From Saprospiraceae bacterium (GTDB lineage: Bacteria; Bacteroidota; Bacteroidia; Chitinophagales; Saprospiraceae), in contig JABAQQ010000039.1 in assembly GCA_019187225.1 (NCBI GenBank), positions 1 through 64,000 of the forward strand: DNA of 64,000 nucleotides. Direction: 5' to 3'. Numbering within the stretch: the stretch's first letter is position 1; each line of letters starts with the position of its first letter. Of this stretch, positions 35,252 through 44,817 are shown piece after piece. Below the pieces are notes generated by a model that worked only from the letters and a program-made list of their open reading frames with translations, ran no database searches and had not been told where the DNA came from. The position numbers and the translations under genes are program-made.

Positions 35252-36394
35252 ATGAGCGACCAGCCATCCACAGACTTTTTCAGGGGGAAAATTCCGGCGC
35301 TCGACGGGGTGCGCGGTCTTGCGGTGCTGCTGGTTTTGCTGAGTCATTTTTTGCTGAAAGAATTCTGGGCCGACCAGAAATTATTCGTGCTCGCCCAGGC
35401 CGGATGGCTGGGGGTGGACCTGTTTTTCGTATTGTCGGGTTTTCTCATCACAGGCATCCTGCTCGATTCGCGCGAAAGCGGGCATTACTGGAGCAGTTTT
35501 TACAAACGCCGGGTGCTCAGGATCTTTCCGCTCTACTTTTTTGTGGTCACCGTGACCTGGCTCACGGTGATCTTTATCGAAAAAGCGCCCGACCGTTTGC
35601 AGGGGTACGATTCGTTCGTATGGTTTTTTACGTTCACGCCCAACATCGCCATGGCGCTGAAAAACGACTGGCTTTACCACAGTCACGTCTTCAATCTCAA
35701 TCACTTGTGGTCGCTGGCAGTAGAAGAACAGTATTATATCCTTTGGCCTCTTATTGTGCGGTTCGTGCCGATGCGCTGGCTGGCCGCCCTTTGTATCGGC
35801 CTCGTATTTTTCAGCACTCCCCTGCGCACATGGGTGGCCGGAGAACAGGGCGTCAATTCTGTGGCTTCCTACGTTCTGCCGTTCACGCGCATGGATGGCC
35901 TGGCATCGGGCGCTTTTCTCGCGGTTTTTTTCCGGCTCGATCTGCACAGTTTTATCCCTTATCACAAGTGGATGGCGCGGATACTGTTCGTTTGGGGGGG
36001 CTGGGAAATATCTCAGATTTTTCTGCACGGCACCGAACTGCGCCTCTACAACCTTTCCGCGCTGTTTTTCGCTTCGCTGCTTTATCTCGCGCTCAATACG
36101 GATGGCAACGCCCTCATCCGACGGGTATGCGAAAACGCTGTGTTGCGCGACCTCGGCAAGTACAGCTATGGCCTTTACGTATTCCACCTGATGTTTGAGT
36201 ACGTTTGGCTCGACGGCTTCGGCAAGCGGCTGTTGCACAGCGACTTACATCCGGCCATCGGTCAAACGATCTATATCCTGCTCGCATTGGGCGGCACTTA
36301 CCTGCTGGCACGGCTGAGCTGGGCGCTGATCGAGCAGCCGTTTTTAAGGTTGAAAGATGTATGGGCGCGGCGGGAAGGACCAAAATCACCTTGA
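35252..36394 (+). CDS. Acyltransferase family 3 (OafA/YrhL-like) membrane protein
   Basis: A 380-residue inner-membrane acyltransferase with about ten hydrophobic segments. The N-terminal signature IPALDGVRGLAVLLVLLSHF carries the catalytic-site His, and GWLGVDLFFVLSGFLITGIL and SFYKRRVLRIFPLYFFVVTV follow as in OafA. The family moves acyl groups (often O-acetyl) to sugars of surface polysaccharides or peptidoglycan. It starts five bases after the adaptor gene stop, so the two are probably one transcript. No SGNH domain is fused. The acceptor is unknown. Confidence 0.88.
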   Translation: MSDQPSTDFFRGKIPALDGVRGLAVLLVLLSHFLLKEFWADQKLFVLAQAGWLGVDLFFVLSGFLITGILLDSRESGHYWSSFYKRRVLRIFPLYFFVVTVTWLTVIFIEKAPDRLQGYDSFVWFFTFTPNIAMALKNDWLYHSHVFNLNHLWSLAVEEQYYILWPLIVRFVPMRWLAALCIGLVFFSTPLRTWVAGEQGVNSVASYVLPFTRMDGLASGAFLAVFFRLDLHSFIPYHKWMARILFVWGGWEISQIFLHGTELRLYNLSALFFASLLYLALNTDGNALIRRVCENAVLRDLGKYSYGLYVFHLMFEYVWLDGFGKRLLHSDLHPAIGQTIYILLALGGTYLLARLSWALIEQPFLRLKDVWARREGPKSP

Positions 36395-36440
36395 AGTGAT
36401 CGGTTTTCTGAATCTGTGATTTGCTTACACCCAGAAATAA

Positions 36441-37106
36441 TTATTTCAAAAAGTAGCTCAACGTCAGCCGCAGCGAATTGCTGCGGATGCGGTGACCCGA
36501 TTCTGTCGTGTAGAGGTTGTTGTACAGGTTGCGCGCGCCGAGGTAGTAGCGGATGTTGGCGCGGAAACGGCCCTCGCCGGCGCTGAGACCGACTACCGGC
36601 CCGAAGTCGACGCCCGAAAATGCGTCGTTGAGATCCATGGCGCGGGTGGCGCCGGTGATACTTTCATAATCGCCGACATAGAGCTCGGGGTTCTTTTCAT
36701 CGAGATTGTTGAACAGTGTGCCAAAATATCCGCCCGCCTGGATGCGGAAGGGCGCGTTGGCCACGGGTTTGAAACCGGCCAAAAGCCCTGCTTCGAAGGT
36801 GTTGTAAAAGTATTGATAGGTGCGCAGGTCGGCCTTTTCTTCGGGTACAAAGTAGGCTACCTGGGCGTTCGCGCCTTTTTGCGTAAACACGATTTCAGGG
36901 TTCAGTTCGAAGCGGTCGCCGAAACCGAGCACAAAAGAGCATCCGGCGGCAAGACTGAGCCGGCCCGATGAAGTGGGAAAGAGGTCGGAACGAAGCGAAG
37001 CGTAGTTGCTGCCGAAGGTGAATCCCATTTGATAACGGGTCTGGGCAACAAGGGTGGTAGTAAGGGCGGTCAGAAAAGCGGCGGCAAAAAATGTCCTGGC
37101 ATTCAT
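36441..37106 (-). CDS. Outer-membrane beta-barrel protein (PorT/OMP_b-brl-like)
   Basis: 221 residues with a signal peptide (MNARTFFAAAFLTALTTTLV, cut near AQT) and alternating strands that suggest an 8-strand outer-membrane barrel, as in the PorT-like family (YQMGFTFGSNYASL, LNPEIVFTQKGANAQVAYFV, GVDFGPVVGLSAGEG). The chain ends in SLRLTLSYFLK, an aromatic barrel-terminal strand. It lies convergent with the acyltransferase gene. No specific role can be assigned. Confidence 0.8.
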   Translation of the reverse strand: MNARTFFAAAFLTALTTTLVAQTRYQMGFTFGSNYASLRSDLFPTSSGRLSLAAGCSFVLGFGDRFELNPEIVFTQKGANAQVAYFVPEEKADLRTYQYFYNTFEAGLLAGFKPVANAPFRIQAGGYFGTLFNNLDEKNPELYVGDYESITGATRAMDLNDAFSGVDFGPVVGLSAGEGRFRANIRYYLGARNLYNNLYTTESGHRIRSNSLRLTLSYFLK

Positions 37107-37421
37107 AGGAATCGGATAAAAATTTGATGAAAAAATGTGTTAAAAATGTGTGGTGTACAGATGTATCCGATATGTGCCAGTGTTGGAATAGTTGAGAAAA
37201 AATTGAGTTATGTCAAAGGTGATGCCAAAATGTATTATATGACTGTATTTGACAAATGAATGACAAAAAATAGTACCGTTCGCCAAATCATTGTCCGAAT
37301 AATGGGCACAAAAAACGGCGTAAATGAATTATTATTTTGAAGCCATTGATTTTTCGAGATAAAAAACACAAGAGTGACAATTGGAGTGCATTGCCGTACT
37401 TTTCCCCCAAATTTTACACGA
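37107..37421. other. Intergenic region between divergent genes
   Basis: About 315 bases, AT-rich. TACTTTTC at 37397-37404 is one base from the -7 consensus and could serve the M14 peptidase. No gene or repeat seen. Confidence 0.4.
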
Positions 37422-39986
37422 ATGAAAAGTTGTTTTGCTCTGCTGACCGTTCTTTTTTGGGCGCCTGCACTCCTCTTCTCTCAGTCCCGGCCCTCGCTCG
37501 AATATTATTTACCCGGTGTCCGTTTTAATCCCGCAATACCCACACCTGCATCATTTCTCGGCTTTGAACCGGGCGAATGGCACGTCAGTCACGATCAGCT
37601 CGCAGGTTATATGCGCGAACTCGACCGCAGCAGCGACCGCATCGCGATGACGGAATACGGCCGCTCGCACGAAGGCCGCCCGATGCTCTGCCTTTTCATC
37701 ACCGATCCGGCCAATCACGCCCGGCTCGATGCCATCAAAAATACGCGCCGCCAATTGGTTGATCCCGCTCAGAGCGCGGCATTGGACGTAAAAAACCAGC
37801 CCGCTGTCAACTATATGGGCTATTCGATACATGGCAACGAAGCCAGTGGCAGCAACGCCGCCCTGATCGTAGCATATTATCTCGCGGCAGCAGCAAGCTC
37901 CGAAGTGGAACAACTTCTGAAAAATACAGTGATCCTGTTCGACCCTTGTTTCAACCCCGACGGCATGCAGCGTTTTTCAGCCTGGGTCAACAGCCGCCGC
38001 AGCCTGAACGGCTCCGCTGATCCCGCAGGCGACGAATTCAACGAACCCTGGCCCCGCGGACGCTTCAACCATTACTGGTTCGACCTCAACCGCGACTGGC
38101 TGGTGGTGCAACAGCCCGAATCGCGCGGTCGCGTCGCACTTTTTCAGGAATGGCACCCCAACGTGCTGACGGACCACCACGAAATGGGAAGCAACGCCAC
38201 TTTCTTTTTCCAACCGGGAGTGCCGACACGCGTCAATCCGCTCACACCCGCCCGCAACCAGGAACTGACCGCCAAAATCGCAACCTACCACGCCCGGCTG
38301 CTGTCGGAAAACCGGGTACTCTTCTACACGGAAGAAAATTTCGACGATTTCTACTACGGCAAAGGCTCCACTTATCCTGACGCGCAGGGCAGCATCGGTA
38401 TTCTGTTCGAGCAAGCCAGCAGCCGGGGCAGCGCCCAGGAGACAGCAAACGGCCTGCTGACTTTCCCTTATTCGATCAAAAACCAGGTGCTTGCATCGCT
38501 TTCCACCCTGAAAGCCGTCGGCGACATGCGTGTTGAACTGAATGAATACAAAAGGGATTTTTTCAAACAGGCGCTTACAGAGGGAAAGAAAAGCGAGGTC
38601 AAAGGCTACCTGTTTGCCGACAACCGCGACCTGCCGGCCCGCGCCTTGCTGGACGTGTTGGCGCGTCACCGGATCGAAGTGCGGAGCCTTGCGCAGGATA
38701 TCACGGTGAATGATCAGGTATTTCATTCCGGCAACGCTTTCTGGGTTCCAACAGAACAACCCGCCTATCGCCTGATAGAAGCCATCTTCAACCGCCGGAC
38801 CACTTTTCAGGACAGCATTTTTTACGACATCTCGGCATGGACATTGCCCGACGCTTTCGGCGTGCTGTGGGCGCCTGTCAGGTTGAGGGACATTCCAGCG
38901 GGCTGGGATCACCGGCAAAAGCCGATGGGACTTACTTCGCGATATGGCGCCTCCGTTCTTTCAAATCCCGCCTATGCATATGCCATCGGCGCAGTGGGGT
39001 ATGAAGTGCCCGAAGTACTGGCAAAACTGCTTCGGGACGGAATCCGGGTCAAAGTGGCCATGAAACCCTTCGAAGCCGACGGGCAGCGTTTCGCCGCCGG
39101 CAGCCTCGTCATCCCTTCGGAAAAACAACCATTCGATGAAAACGCTTTGCTCGCCCGGATGAACAATCTTGGAACGGAACTTCCGGTCTTTCCCATCAAC
39201 AACGGCCTTACCGCCGCCGGCCCCGACCTCGGCAGCAGCAATTTTCCCGTGGTGCGCCCGCCCAAAGTGCTCATGCTGACCGGTGAGGGCGTACAACCGG
39301 AAGCCGCAGGGGAAATATGGCACCTGCTCGACACCCGCTACGGCATACCGGTCACTATGGTAAACACCGAACGGTTTTCCGATATCAACTTATTGAATTA
39401 CAACGCATTGATCTTACCCGACGGCAATTACAACAAGGGGCCTGCACCCGATAAGATCCGCGAATTCGCCAACAATGGCGGCACGGTGATCGCTTCCGGC
39501 GGCGCGCTGCGATGGTTGAAAAACAATAACCTTTGCTCTATCGAATTCCGCAACACATCCTTCGAAGTCAAAGGGCGCCGGCCATACGAATCGTACGACG
39601 AAGACCGCGGTGCGCGACGCATGGCAGGCGCCATCTTCGACGCGGAACTCGACTTATCGCACCCGCTTAGTTTCGGCTACGAACGCCCGCGCCTGCCGAT
39701 GTTCCTTGGCGATACGATCTTTATTGAAACAACGAAAAACCCCTACGCTACTCCCGTTGTATTTTCCAAAGAGCCGCTTTTGGCCGGCTATGTTCATCCT
39801 AAGCAAAAACCGCTGGTCGCCAATTCCGCCGCTGCCACAGTCGGAGGACTTGGCAAGGGGCGCGTCATTTGTTTTGCAGGAAATCCGAATTTCCGCGCTT
39901 TTTGGTACGGCACCAACCGGCTGTTTGCCAATGCCATTTTTTTCGGGAACTTAGTGAGCGGAGAGGCGGTGGAAAAAAAGGAATGA
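37422..39986 (+). CDS. Secreted M14-family zinc carboxypeptidase
   Basis: An 854-residue exported peptidase of the M14 fold. The signal peptide is MKSCFALLTVLFWAPALLFS. The zinc site is HGNE in YSIHGNEASGSNAALIV (His137, Glu140), with the third ligand in TDHHEMGSNATFFF. NPDGMQRFSAWVNSRRSLNG and FDLNRDWLVVQQPESRGRVA match the substrate-binding part of the family, and GSIGILFEQASSRG holds a likely catalytic Glu. The second half (about 400-854) is a class I glutamine amidotransferase-like and beta-rich extension seen in large Bacteroidota M14 proteins. ATG 37422 is chosen because the upstream frame adds residues before the signal peptide. Confidence 0.88.
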   Translation: MKSCFALLTVLFWAPALLFSQSRPSLEYYLPGVRFNPAIPTPASFLGFEPGEWHVSHDQLAGYMRELDRSSDRIAMTEYGRSHEGRPMLCLFITDPANHARLDAIKNTRRQLVDPAQSAALDVKNQPAVNYMGYSIHGNEASGSNAALIVAYYLAAAASSEVEQLLKNTVILFDPCFNPDGMQRFSAWVNSRRSLNGSADPAGDEFNEPWPRGRFNHYWFDLNRDWLVVQQPESRGRVALFQEWHPNVLTDHHEMGSNATFFFQPGVPTRVNPLTPARNQELTAKIATYHARLLSENRVLFYTEENFDDFYYGKGSTYPDAQGSIGILFEQASSRGSAQETANGLLTFPYSIKNQVLASLSTLKAVGDMRVELNEYKRDFFKQALTEGKKSEVKGYLFADNRDLPARALLDVLARHRIEVRSLAQDITVNDQVFHSGNAFWVPTEQPAYRLIEAIFNRRTTFQDSIFYDISAWTLPDAFGVLWAPVRLRDIPAGWDHRQKPMGLTSRYGASVLSNPAYAYAIGAVGYEVPEVLAKLLRDGIRVKVAMKPFEADGQRFAAGSLVIPSEKQPFDENALLARMNNLGTELPVFPINNGLTAAGPDLGSSNFPVVRPPKVLMLTGEGVQPEAAGEIWHLLDTRYGIPVTMVNTERFSDINLLNYNALILPDGNYNKGPAPDKIREFANNGGTVIASGGALRWLKNNNLCSIEFRNTSFEVKGRRPYESYDEDRGARRMAGAIFDAELDLSHPLSFGYERPRLPMFLGDTIFIETTKNPYATPVVFSKEPLLAGYVHPKQKPLVANSAAATVGGLGKGRVICFAGNPNFRAFWYGTNRLFANAIFFGNLVSGEAVEKKE

Positions 39987-40052
39987 ACAAGCCAGTGGAT
40001 GAAATCATTTGGTAAGTAACGGCCAAAAAACAAGTTCTCATTTTCTTAACCA

Positions 40053-40141
40053 CCGTGTCATTCCGGGGCACAAGGGATCTGGTTAAACTATTGAAATTCA
40101 GTTTCTTTTAACCAGATCCCTTGTGCCCCGGAATGACACGG
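40053..40141. repeat. Perfect 35-base inverted repeat, GTCATYCYG family
   Basis: Arms 40053-40087 and 40107-40141 are exact complements (start ccgtgtcattccggggcaca) with a 19-base loop. Flanking words (gtaacggcca and acaagttctcattttctt) recur inverted around 55012-55050, so this and 54917-55007 are copies of one longer element. Confidence 0.93.
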
Positions 40142-40272
40142 CGGAGGGGTAAAGTCAGGTACTTGTTTTTTAACCATTACTAAAGCGATATTTTTTTCAA
40201 CTTTACAGAAAAAATCAATAATTTTCCGTTTGTTTTTTGGAAAAAAATCCATTTTTCCAGCAAAACTGAACC

Positions 40273-41733
40273 ATGGCACGCCGACACAAACTTACCGCCT
40301 CCGAATTCACCCGGTTATTTGAAAAAATCCTTGAAAAACATCTGGGACGGGTTGATTTCAGCGCCGTCGAAAAAAACGCTTCCGCTTTTTTCGGTTTCCG
40401 GGAGCACGACCCCTATCCTGCAGACGAGGCAGCCTCCTCTCCGCTTCAAAATGCGCACAGCCTGAAAAAAGCGATGGTAGAGGACCCGAAAATATTCCGT
40501 TATCTGACCGATATTTTCAAAAGAGACATTCCCAAAGATAAGTGGAAAGCCGGGTTGGATGCGCGGCATTTCTTTAACGGCCAGAATCTCTATAATAAGT
40601 ACCGGGAAGTATACAAAGAACGCGTAAAGGAATGCACTTTACAGGAGCCTTATGCCAGCGTTTTTGCCATGTATGCGGGTTACGACGGTCTGGCCGTTTT
40701 TCAAAAGGCACATTCAGGCGCCGAAAATAGCGACCGGTCTATGAGACTCACCCATTACCGGGCCTTTTTTTATTCTTACCTGAAACACGATGTCCGCGAG
40801 TTTCGCCTGCAAATTGACTGGACGGCGGAGCCGTTTGAAATACGGCAAAAGGGGTTCCACGATTTCAACCAGGAGCCCGAATACGCAGGAACAGCCACGC
40901 TGGTACAGGGCAAGGTACACGCGGTGGTAATGGACAACAATTCAGGCGATCAGATGAAATTAGTCATCAGTTCGGGCTTCGAGCCCGAAACGCGGGAAGC
41001 GATGCTGTGTGCCGTGCAGGCTGTTTCTTCCTATAAAGACCGCAACCCGATATGTTGCGAAGCGGTGCTGGTGCGGGACGACCACGCGTTGACGCCCTCC
41101 GAAGAAGTGCGCATCAGACGTTTCCTTTTCCTGCACCGCTACAATTTCAAGATCAGGGACACAGAGGTGACGCTCGATTTGCTGGAAGCCAAACGCCGGG
41201 ACGTAGATATGATTGATTATCTCGCCGGGCACTTTTACCGCGTATGGCAATTCGATGAAAACTACAACCTCGTCCAATGCGTGATGCACATCAACGATTA
41301 CTACCGCGCCACGTGTTACACCACGCAATACCACCGCGATATCCTCAACGAGCAGGTATGTCTCATCGAGATCAATGTAAGCGATGCGTTGCGCAGCCAG
41401 ACGCTTTGTATCTCCACCCACCCGAAAAAGGGAGCTATGATCATTTCCTACATGATGCTCAACCTTCCGGAACGCAGCAACAGCGACATATTGGGGGGAA
41501 TTATTTGCCTGACCGGACAAGGACACCCCGCCGTTCGCTCTATTGCGATGATGAAAGACGAACGCTTAGCGGCAGATTTTGACCGGAACATTCTGAGGAG
41601 TTTCCCTTTCGGGCAAGCTGAACAGGAAGTCAAAAACGACCGGCGTTTGACTCCCCTGTTTGAAAAACTGATGGAAGAAGAAAGGCGCAATTCAAAGCCC
41701 GAACACATCCGGCAATACCTCACCGGCAATTGA
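40273..41733 (+). CDS. Unrecognised 486-residue protein
   Basis: I do not recognise this family. There is no signal peptide or membrane segment, so it is probably cytoplasmic. The N-terminal third is helical and charged (MARRHKLTASEFTRLFEKIL; KAMVEDPKIFRYLTDIFKRD). The middle is mixed alpha-beta with HYRAFFYSYLKHDVREFRLQ and TATLVQGKVHAVVMDNNSGD. The last part contains IDYLAGHFYRVWQFDENYNL and a strand-loop-strand (IICLTGQGHPAVRSIAMMKD), somewhat like sensory or ligand-binding folds. It lies alone between a palindromic element and a convergent monooxygenase gene. Coding use looks normal for the window. Confidence 0.75.
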   Translation: MARRHKLTASEFTRLFEKILEKHLGRVDFSAVEKNASAFFGFREHDPYPADEAASSPLQNAHSLKKAMVEDPKIFRYLTDIFKRDIPKDKWKAGLDARHFFNGQNLYNKYREVYKERVKECTLQEPYASVFAMYAGYDGLAVFQKAHSGAENSDRSMRLTHYRAFFYSYLKHDVREFRLQIDWTAEPFEIRQKGFHDFNQEPEYAGTATLVQGKVHAVVMDNNSGDQMKLVISSGFEPETREAMLCAVQAVSSYKDRNPICCEAVLVRDDHALTPSEEVRIRRFLFLHRYNFKIRDTEVTLDLLEAKRRDVDMIDYLAGHFYRVWQFDENYNLVQCVMHINDYYRATCYTTQYHRDILNEQVCLIEINVSDALRSQTLCISTHPKKGAMIISYMMLNLPERSNSDILGGIICLTGQGHPAVRSIAMMKDERLAADFDRNILRSFPFGQAEQEVKNDRRLTPLFEKLMEEERRNSKPEHIRQYLTGN

Positions 41734-41761
41734 CCTGTGCCCGGCGCCCCCCAACGTGTCC

Positions 41762-43387
41762 TTATTCCACCACTAACTTTCCGGTCCGGCCATCGGCATG
41801 GAACAGGTAAATGCCGGGCGAGAGATCACCGAGTCCGATCTCGAAAGAATTGCCGGCAATACCATCCCGGCGTAAGACCTCCCGTCCTGCCAGGTCGAAC
41901 AAGCGGAATTGCCGCACCTCCGACACCCCGGGCAAATAGAATGCAGCACTGCCGTAGGCGGGATTGGGCACGACCAGTATCTGCTTTTCAGCAACTTCAC
42001 TTTCTGGCTCAGCGGCTCCGACCGTCACGGGATCGAGCGTGTAAAAAGCGATGAGCACCATCATTTCGTCGTCCGATGTGGGACCAAAATTGACCGCCAC
42101 AGGCCCTTCATTGACCCAGCTCGCTTCGTGGATGATGCCGTCGCCCCACTTGATGGGCAACAGCGGTTCCCAGTAGCGCAACGGGATGTGCCGGTAGTCG
42201 AAATACTGGGAAGAGCAGCCGGGTATGCCGAACGGGCAGGAGGCGTTGTAGATCATTTCGCCTTTCTGGCCGTTGGGCAGGCGTTTCCATACTTTGTAGC
42301 TTCGGCCGTATTTGTGCGTATGCCCCATGAGCCCCCAAACGTAAATGCTGTCGGCGCCAAACTGAAATTCAGGCTTCGTATGCGTGATGACGTTGCCGTT
42401 GTTGGGTATGGGTATGAACGGATTGACGAGCAGCGCGGCGAACATTTCCTGTTCTGCCGTTCCGCTGGGCTGGGTGTATACGTTGAGGTATGCTTCGCAC
42501 TGATAGGGAAATGCTGCGGAATAGTTGATATAGTGCGAATTGAGGTCGAGCACAATGTCCTTACCCCATTTGAAAGCCGTCGTTTCCGGGAGTTTCAAAT
42601 CGGTTTGTTCCTGCACGGCGGCCACGAGATTGATATCGAAGTGGTTGGCATCGAGCCGCAGGCCATGGGGGATGGCATCATCGCCATTTCCCGTAAAATT
42701 ATAAACGATAAAATGGTGCGAATAGCCCGACATCTGGAGGGCGAGGCGGTTTACCTCCACATCGGCCGGCAGTTCGAGTTCATACTTCTGATAGTACTCG
42801 ACTTCTGTGCCGGGAGCGAGATAGAACGGCCCCATTTTGATCTGAAAGCCTTCCCCGGGCGCCGGTGCGGGCGGGGGGCCGTCGGGGAATGATTTTTCCC
42901 CCCCGGTGTTGTAAAAGGCTTCCACCACCGGTTTGTTGAATTGAACACCGGCTGTTTTAGCGCCGTACAGTATCCATTGCCGGACGATCTCTTTTTCCGC
43001 GTCCGTCAACGGTGTTCCCGGATAGTTGGGCATGGCTGCGCCTTCATCCTGGTGCAAGGCAGCGATGGTCGGCTCGAATCCGCCGTTGATTTTCCGGAAT
43101 AAAAAACTGCGGTCGGGACGACCCGGATAGACGCGCTTAAGCCCATTACCAAGCGCAGATGCGTTGGAAGGATTGACGTTCGTCAAATTTTGGGCCACGT
43201 TGACCGCCCTGAGATAGGCTGTCGCTCCCGAACCTTCGAGGTCGAGACCACCTTCGGGCGAGGCGTGGTCGTGGCATGAAATGCATTTTGCCTGAAAGAC
43301 CTGGTACACTTCCTGTACAGAGGGAAGTTGTGCTTTCATGTGAATAGCAGCGAACAGGAGCGGGTAAAGTACAATGTGTTTTTGCAT
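41762..43387 (-). CDS. Secreted cytochrome c-copper monooxygenase (PHM-like) fusion with T9SS domain
   Basis: A 541-residue exported protein. After the signal peptide (1-20) comes a c-type heme motif CISCH (Cys35, Cys38, His39) in a small cytochrome domain (to about 150). Residues 180-450 resemble copper type II ascorbate-dependent monooxygenases (PHM/DBM): His224-His225 in GYSHHFIVY and His285 in LNSHYINYS would bind one copper, His356 and His358 in GHTHKYG plus Met442 or Met443 in TSDDEMMV the other. A T9SS sorting domain (about 465-541, VVPNPAYGSAAFYLPG) sends it outside the cell. Substrate unknown; the heme domain could feed electrons to copper. Confidence 0.85.
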   Translation of the reverse strand: MQKHIVLYPLLFAAIHMKAQLPSVQEVYQVFQAKCISCHDHASPEGGLDLEGSGATAYLRAVNVAQNLTNVNPSNASALGNGLKRVYPGRPDRSFLFRKINGGFEPTIAALHQDEGAAMPNYPGTPLTDAEKEIVRQWILYGAKTAGVQFNKPVVEAFYNTGGEKSFPDGPPPAPAPGEGFQIKMGPFYLAPGTEVEYYQKYELELPADVEVNRLALQMSGYSHHFIVYNFTGNGDDAIPHGLRLDANHFDINLVAAVQEQTDLKLPETTAFKWGKDIVLDLNSHYINYSAAFPYQCEAYLNVYTQPSGTAEQEMFAALLVNPFIPIPNNGNVITHTKPEFQFGADSIYVWGLMGHTHKYGRSYKVWKRLPNGQKGEMIYNASCPFGIPGCSSQYFDYRHIPLRYWEPLLPIKWGDGIIHEASWVNEGPVAVNFGPTSDDEMMVLIAFYTLDPVTVGAAEPESEVAEKQILVVPNPAYGSAAFYLPGVSEVRQFRLFDLAGREVLRRDGIAGNSFEIGLGDLSPGIYLFHADGRTGKLVVE

Positions 43388-43482
43388 GGCGGAATGGATG
43401 TTGTTTTCGGCACGACAAAGATGAACGGCAATCGGGGATCATTGCTGACAGCCGCGCTTCACCGGTCGAATTTGAGAAAAAT

Positions 43483-44547
43483 TTAACCTTTGGAAGCGCT
43501 GTTCTGCATATGTTTTCGGGAAAGCCGCTGGAGGATAGATGTGAATATGAACATCAGCGCGATCTCCAGCATCAATAAAACGGAAGTACCAAGTTGATCG
43601 AACGCTATGGCAACTACAATAAACACGATATTGACGCACAACAGAATAGCCGTCGCTTTCACATGGCTTAATCCCAGGTCGAGCATCAGGTGATGTATGT
43701 GCGTCTTATCGGGGGAAAAGGGCGAACGCCCGTGAATGATCCGCTGGACGAACACCCGTAGGGTGTCGTACAAGGGCAAGATCAGGATACCGACCGCAAT
43801 AGCCGGTGCGGCGTTGAAAGTATAAGCCGGTTTTATCGAAACGAGGTGGTTCATCTCGATAAAATTGATGGCAAGGATAGAACATACGGTCCCTATCAGC
43901 AGCGAGCCGGTGTCGCCCATGAATATCCGGGCAGGCGTAAAATTGTATTTCAGAAACGCTGTGATGGCGCCCGCCAGCGAAAAAGCCACTACCGCCAATG
44001 CAGGCGAATGGATCGCCAGAAACCATGCCCCCCAACTGACGCAGGCCAGCAAGCCGATGGAACCTGCCAGGCCGTTGATGCCGTCAATCAGGTTGAAGGC
44101 GTTGATGATCGCAACGATGACGAGTACGGAAAGCACAAAACCCGTCAACTCCGGCAGGTCGTACACGCCCAAAACGCCGTAGAGGCTGGTGATGCGCACA
44201 TCCGATTTGTAAGCGAGGATAATGGCGACGAGCAGCTGAGCGGAGAATTTTTTGGTCGGCGACAAAGGAAGCAAATCGTCCATTGCACCGATGAGGAAGA
44301 TCAGGACGAAAGCGGCGAGGATGTATTGCAATACGCCAAAAGCATCGAGCGGCGTCCAGAGCACGACGGCACAAATGGTGCCGGCAAATATTCCGATCCC
44401 TCCCAGCGAAGGCGTCGGTTCGTCATGCGAGCTGCGTTCGTTGGGGCGGTCGTAAATGCGCCTTTCACGCGCCACCCGGATGATGACCGGAATGATGGAA
44501 AACGTGAGCGTGAAGGCGGTAATAAAACCGAGTATGACGGCGTACAT
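43483..44547 (-). CDS. MraY/WecA-family glycosyl-1-phosphate transferase
   Basis: A 354-residue inner-membrane enzyme with about 10-11 hydrophobic segments that moves a sugar-1-phosphate from a UDP-sugar to undecaprenyl phosphate, the first step of a surface-polysaccharide repeat. Motifs: RIYDRPNERSSHDEPTPSLG, the AMDDLLPLSPTKKF aspartates, NAFNLIDGINGLAGS, FMGDTGSLLIG and the HGRSPFSPDKTHIHH histidines. The pattern fits WecA-like N-acetylhexosamine transferases better than MraY. ATG 44547 (MYAVILGFITAFTL) begins at the first TM; a TTG at 44574 is possible. No other polysaccharide genes adjoin it. Confidence 0.9.
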   Translation of the reverse strand: MYAVILGFITAFTLTFSIIPVIIRVARERRIYDRPNERSSHDEPTPSLGGIGIFAGTICAVVLWTPLDAFGVLQYILAAFVLIFLIGAMDDLLPLSPTKKFSAQLLVAIILAYKSDVRITSLYGVLGVYDLPELTGFVLSVLVIVAIINAFNLIDGINGLAGSIGLLACVSWGAWFLAIHSPALAVVAFSLAGAITAFLKYNFTPARIFMGDTGSLLIGTVCSILAINFIEMNHLVSIKPAYTFNAAPAIAVGILILPLYDTLRVFVQRIIHGRSPFSPDKTHIHHLMLDLGLSHVKATAILLCVNIVFIVVAIAFDQLGTSVLLMLEIALMFIFTSILQRLSRKHMQNSASKG

Positions 44548-44817
44548 GAGAGGTTGGAGGATTTGCCGCTGCAACTTTCGGGAAGTTCCCCCACATACCG
44601 TAATGTATCGGGTCTAAATTGCATAAAAAGCCGAAGTATTGTTTGAAATCATCATTTTTTAACCTGCGGCATACGCAGCGTTTCACGTCTGTTTTTCCGT
44701 TACATTTGGGGCAGTAAATCGTCTGAACAGACGTCTGGGAAAACATAAATTTTTTCCTTTCGTTTTTCTGACATCCACAGTGCGCCCCGATGCACAAAAA
44801 CTTTGAATACGCTGAAA

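Noticed and set aside
44547-44750. Minus-strand frame with a zinc-ribbon-like CPKC...CVC pattern starting MFSQTSVQTIYCPKCNG
   Set aside because: It overlaps the start of the WecA-like gene, has no clean end and only one motif half. It could be a remnant of an IS-type zinc finger, but support is too thin to list.
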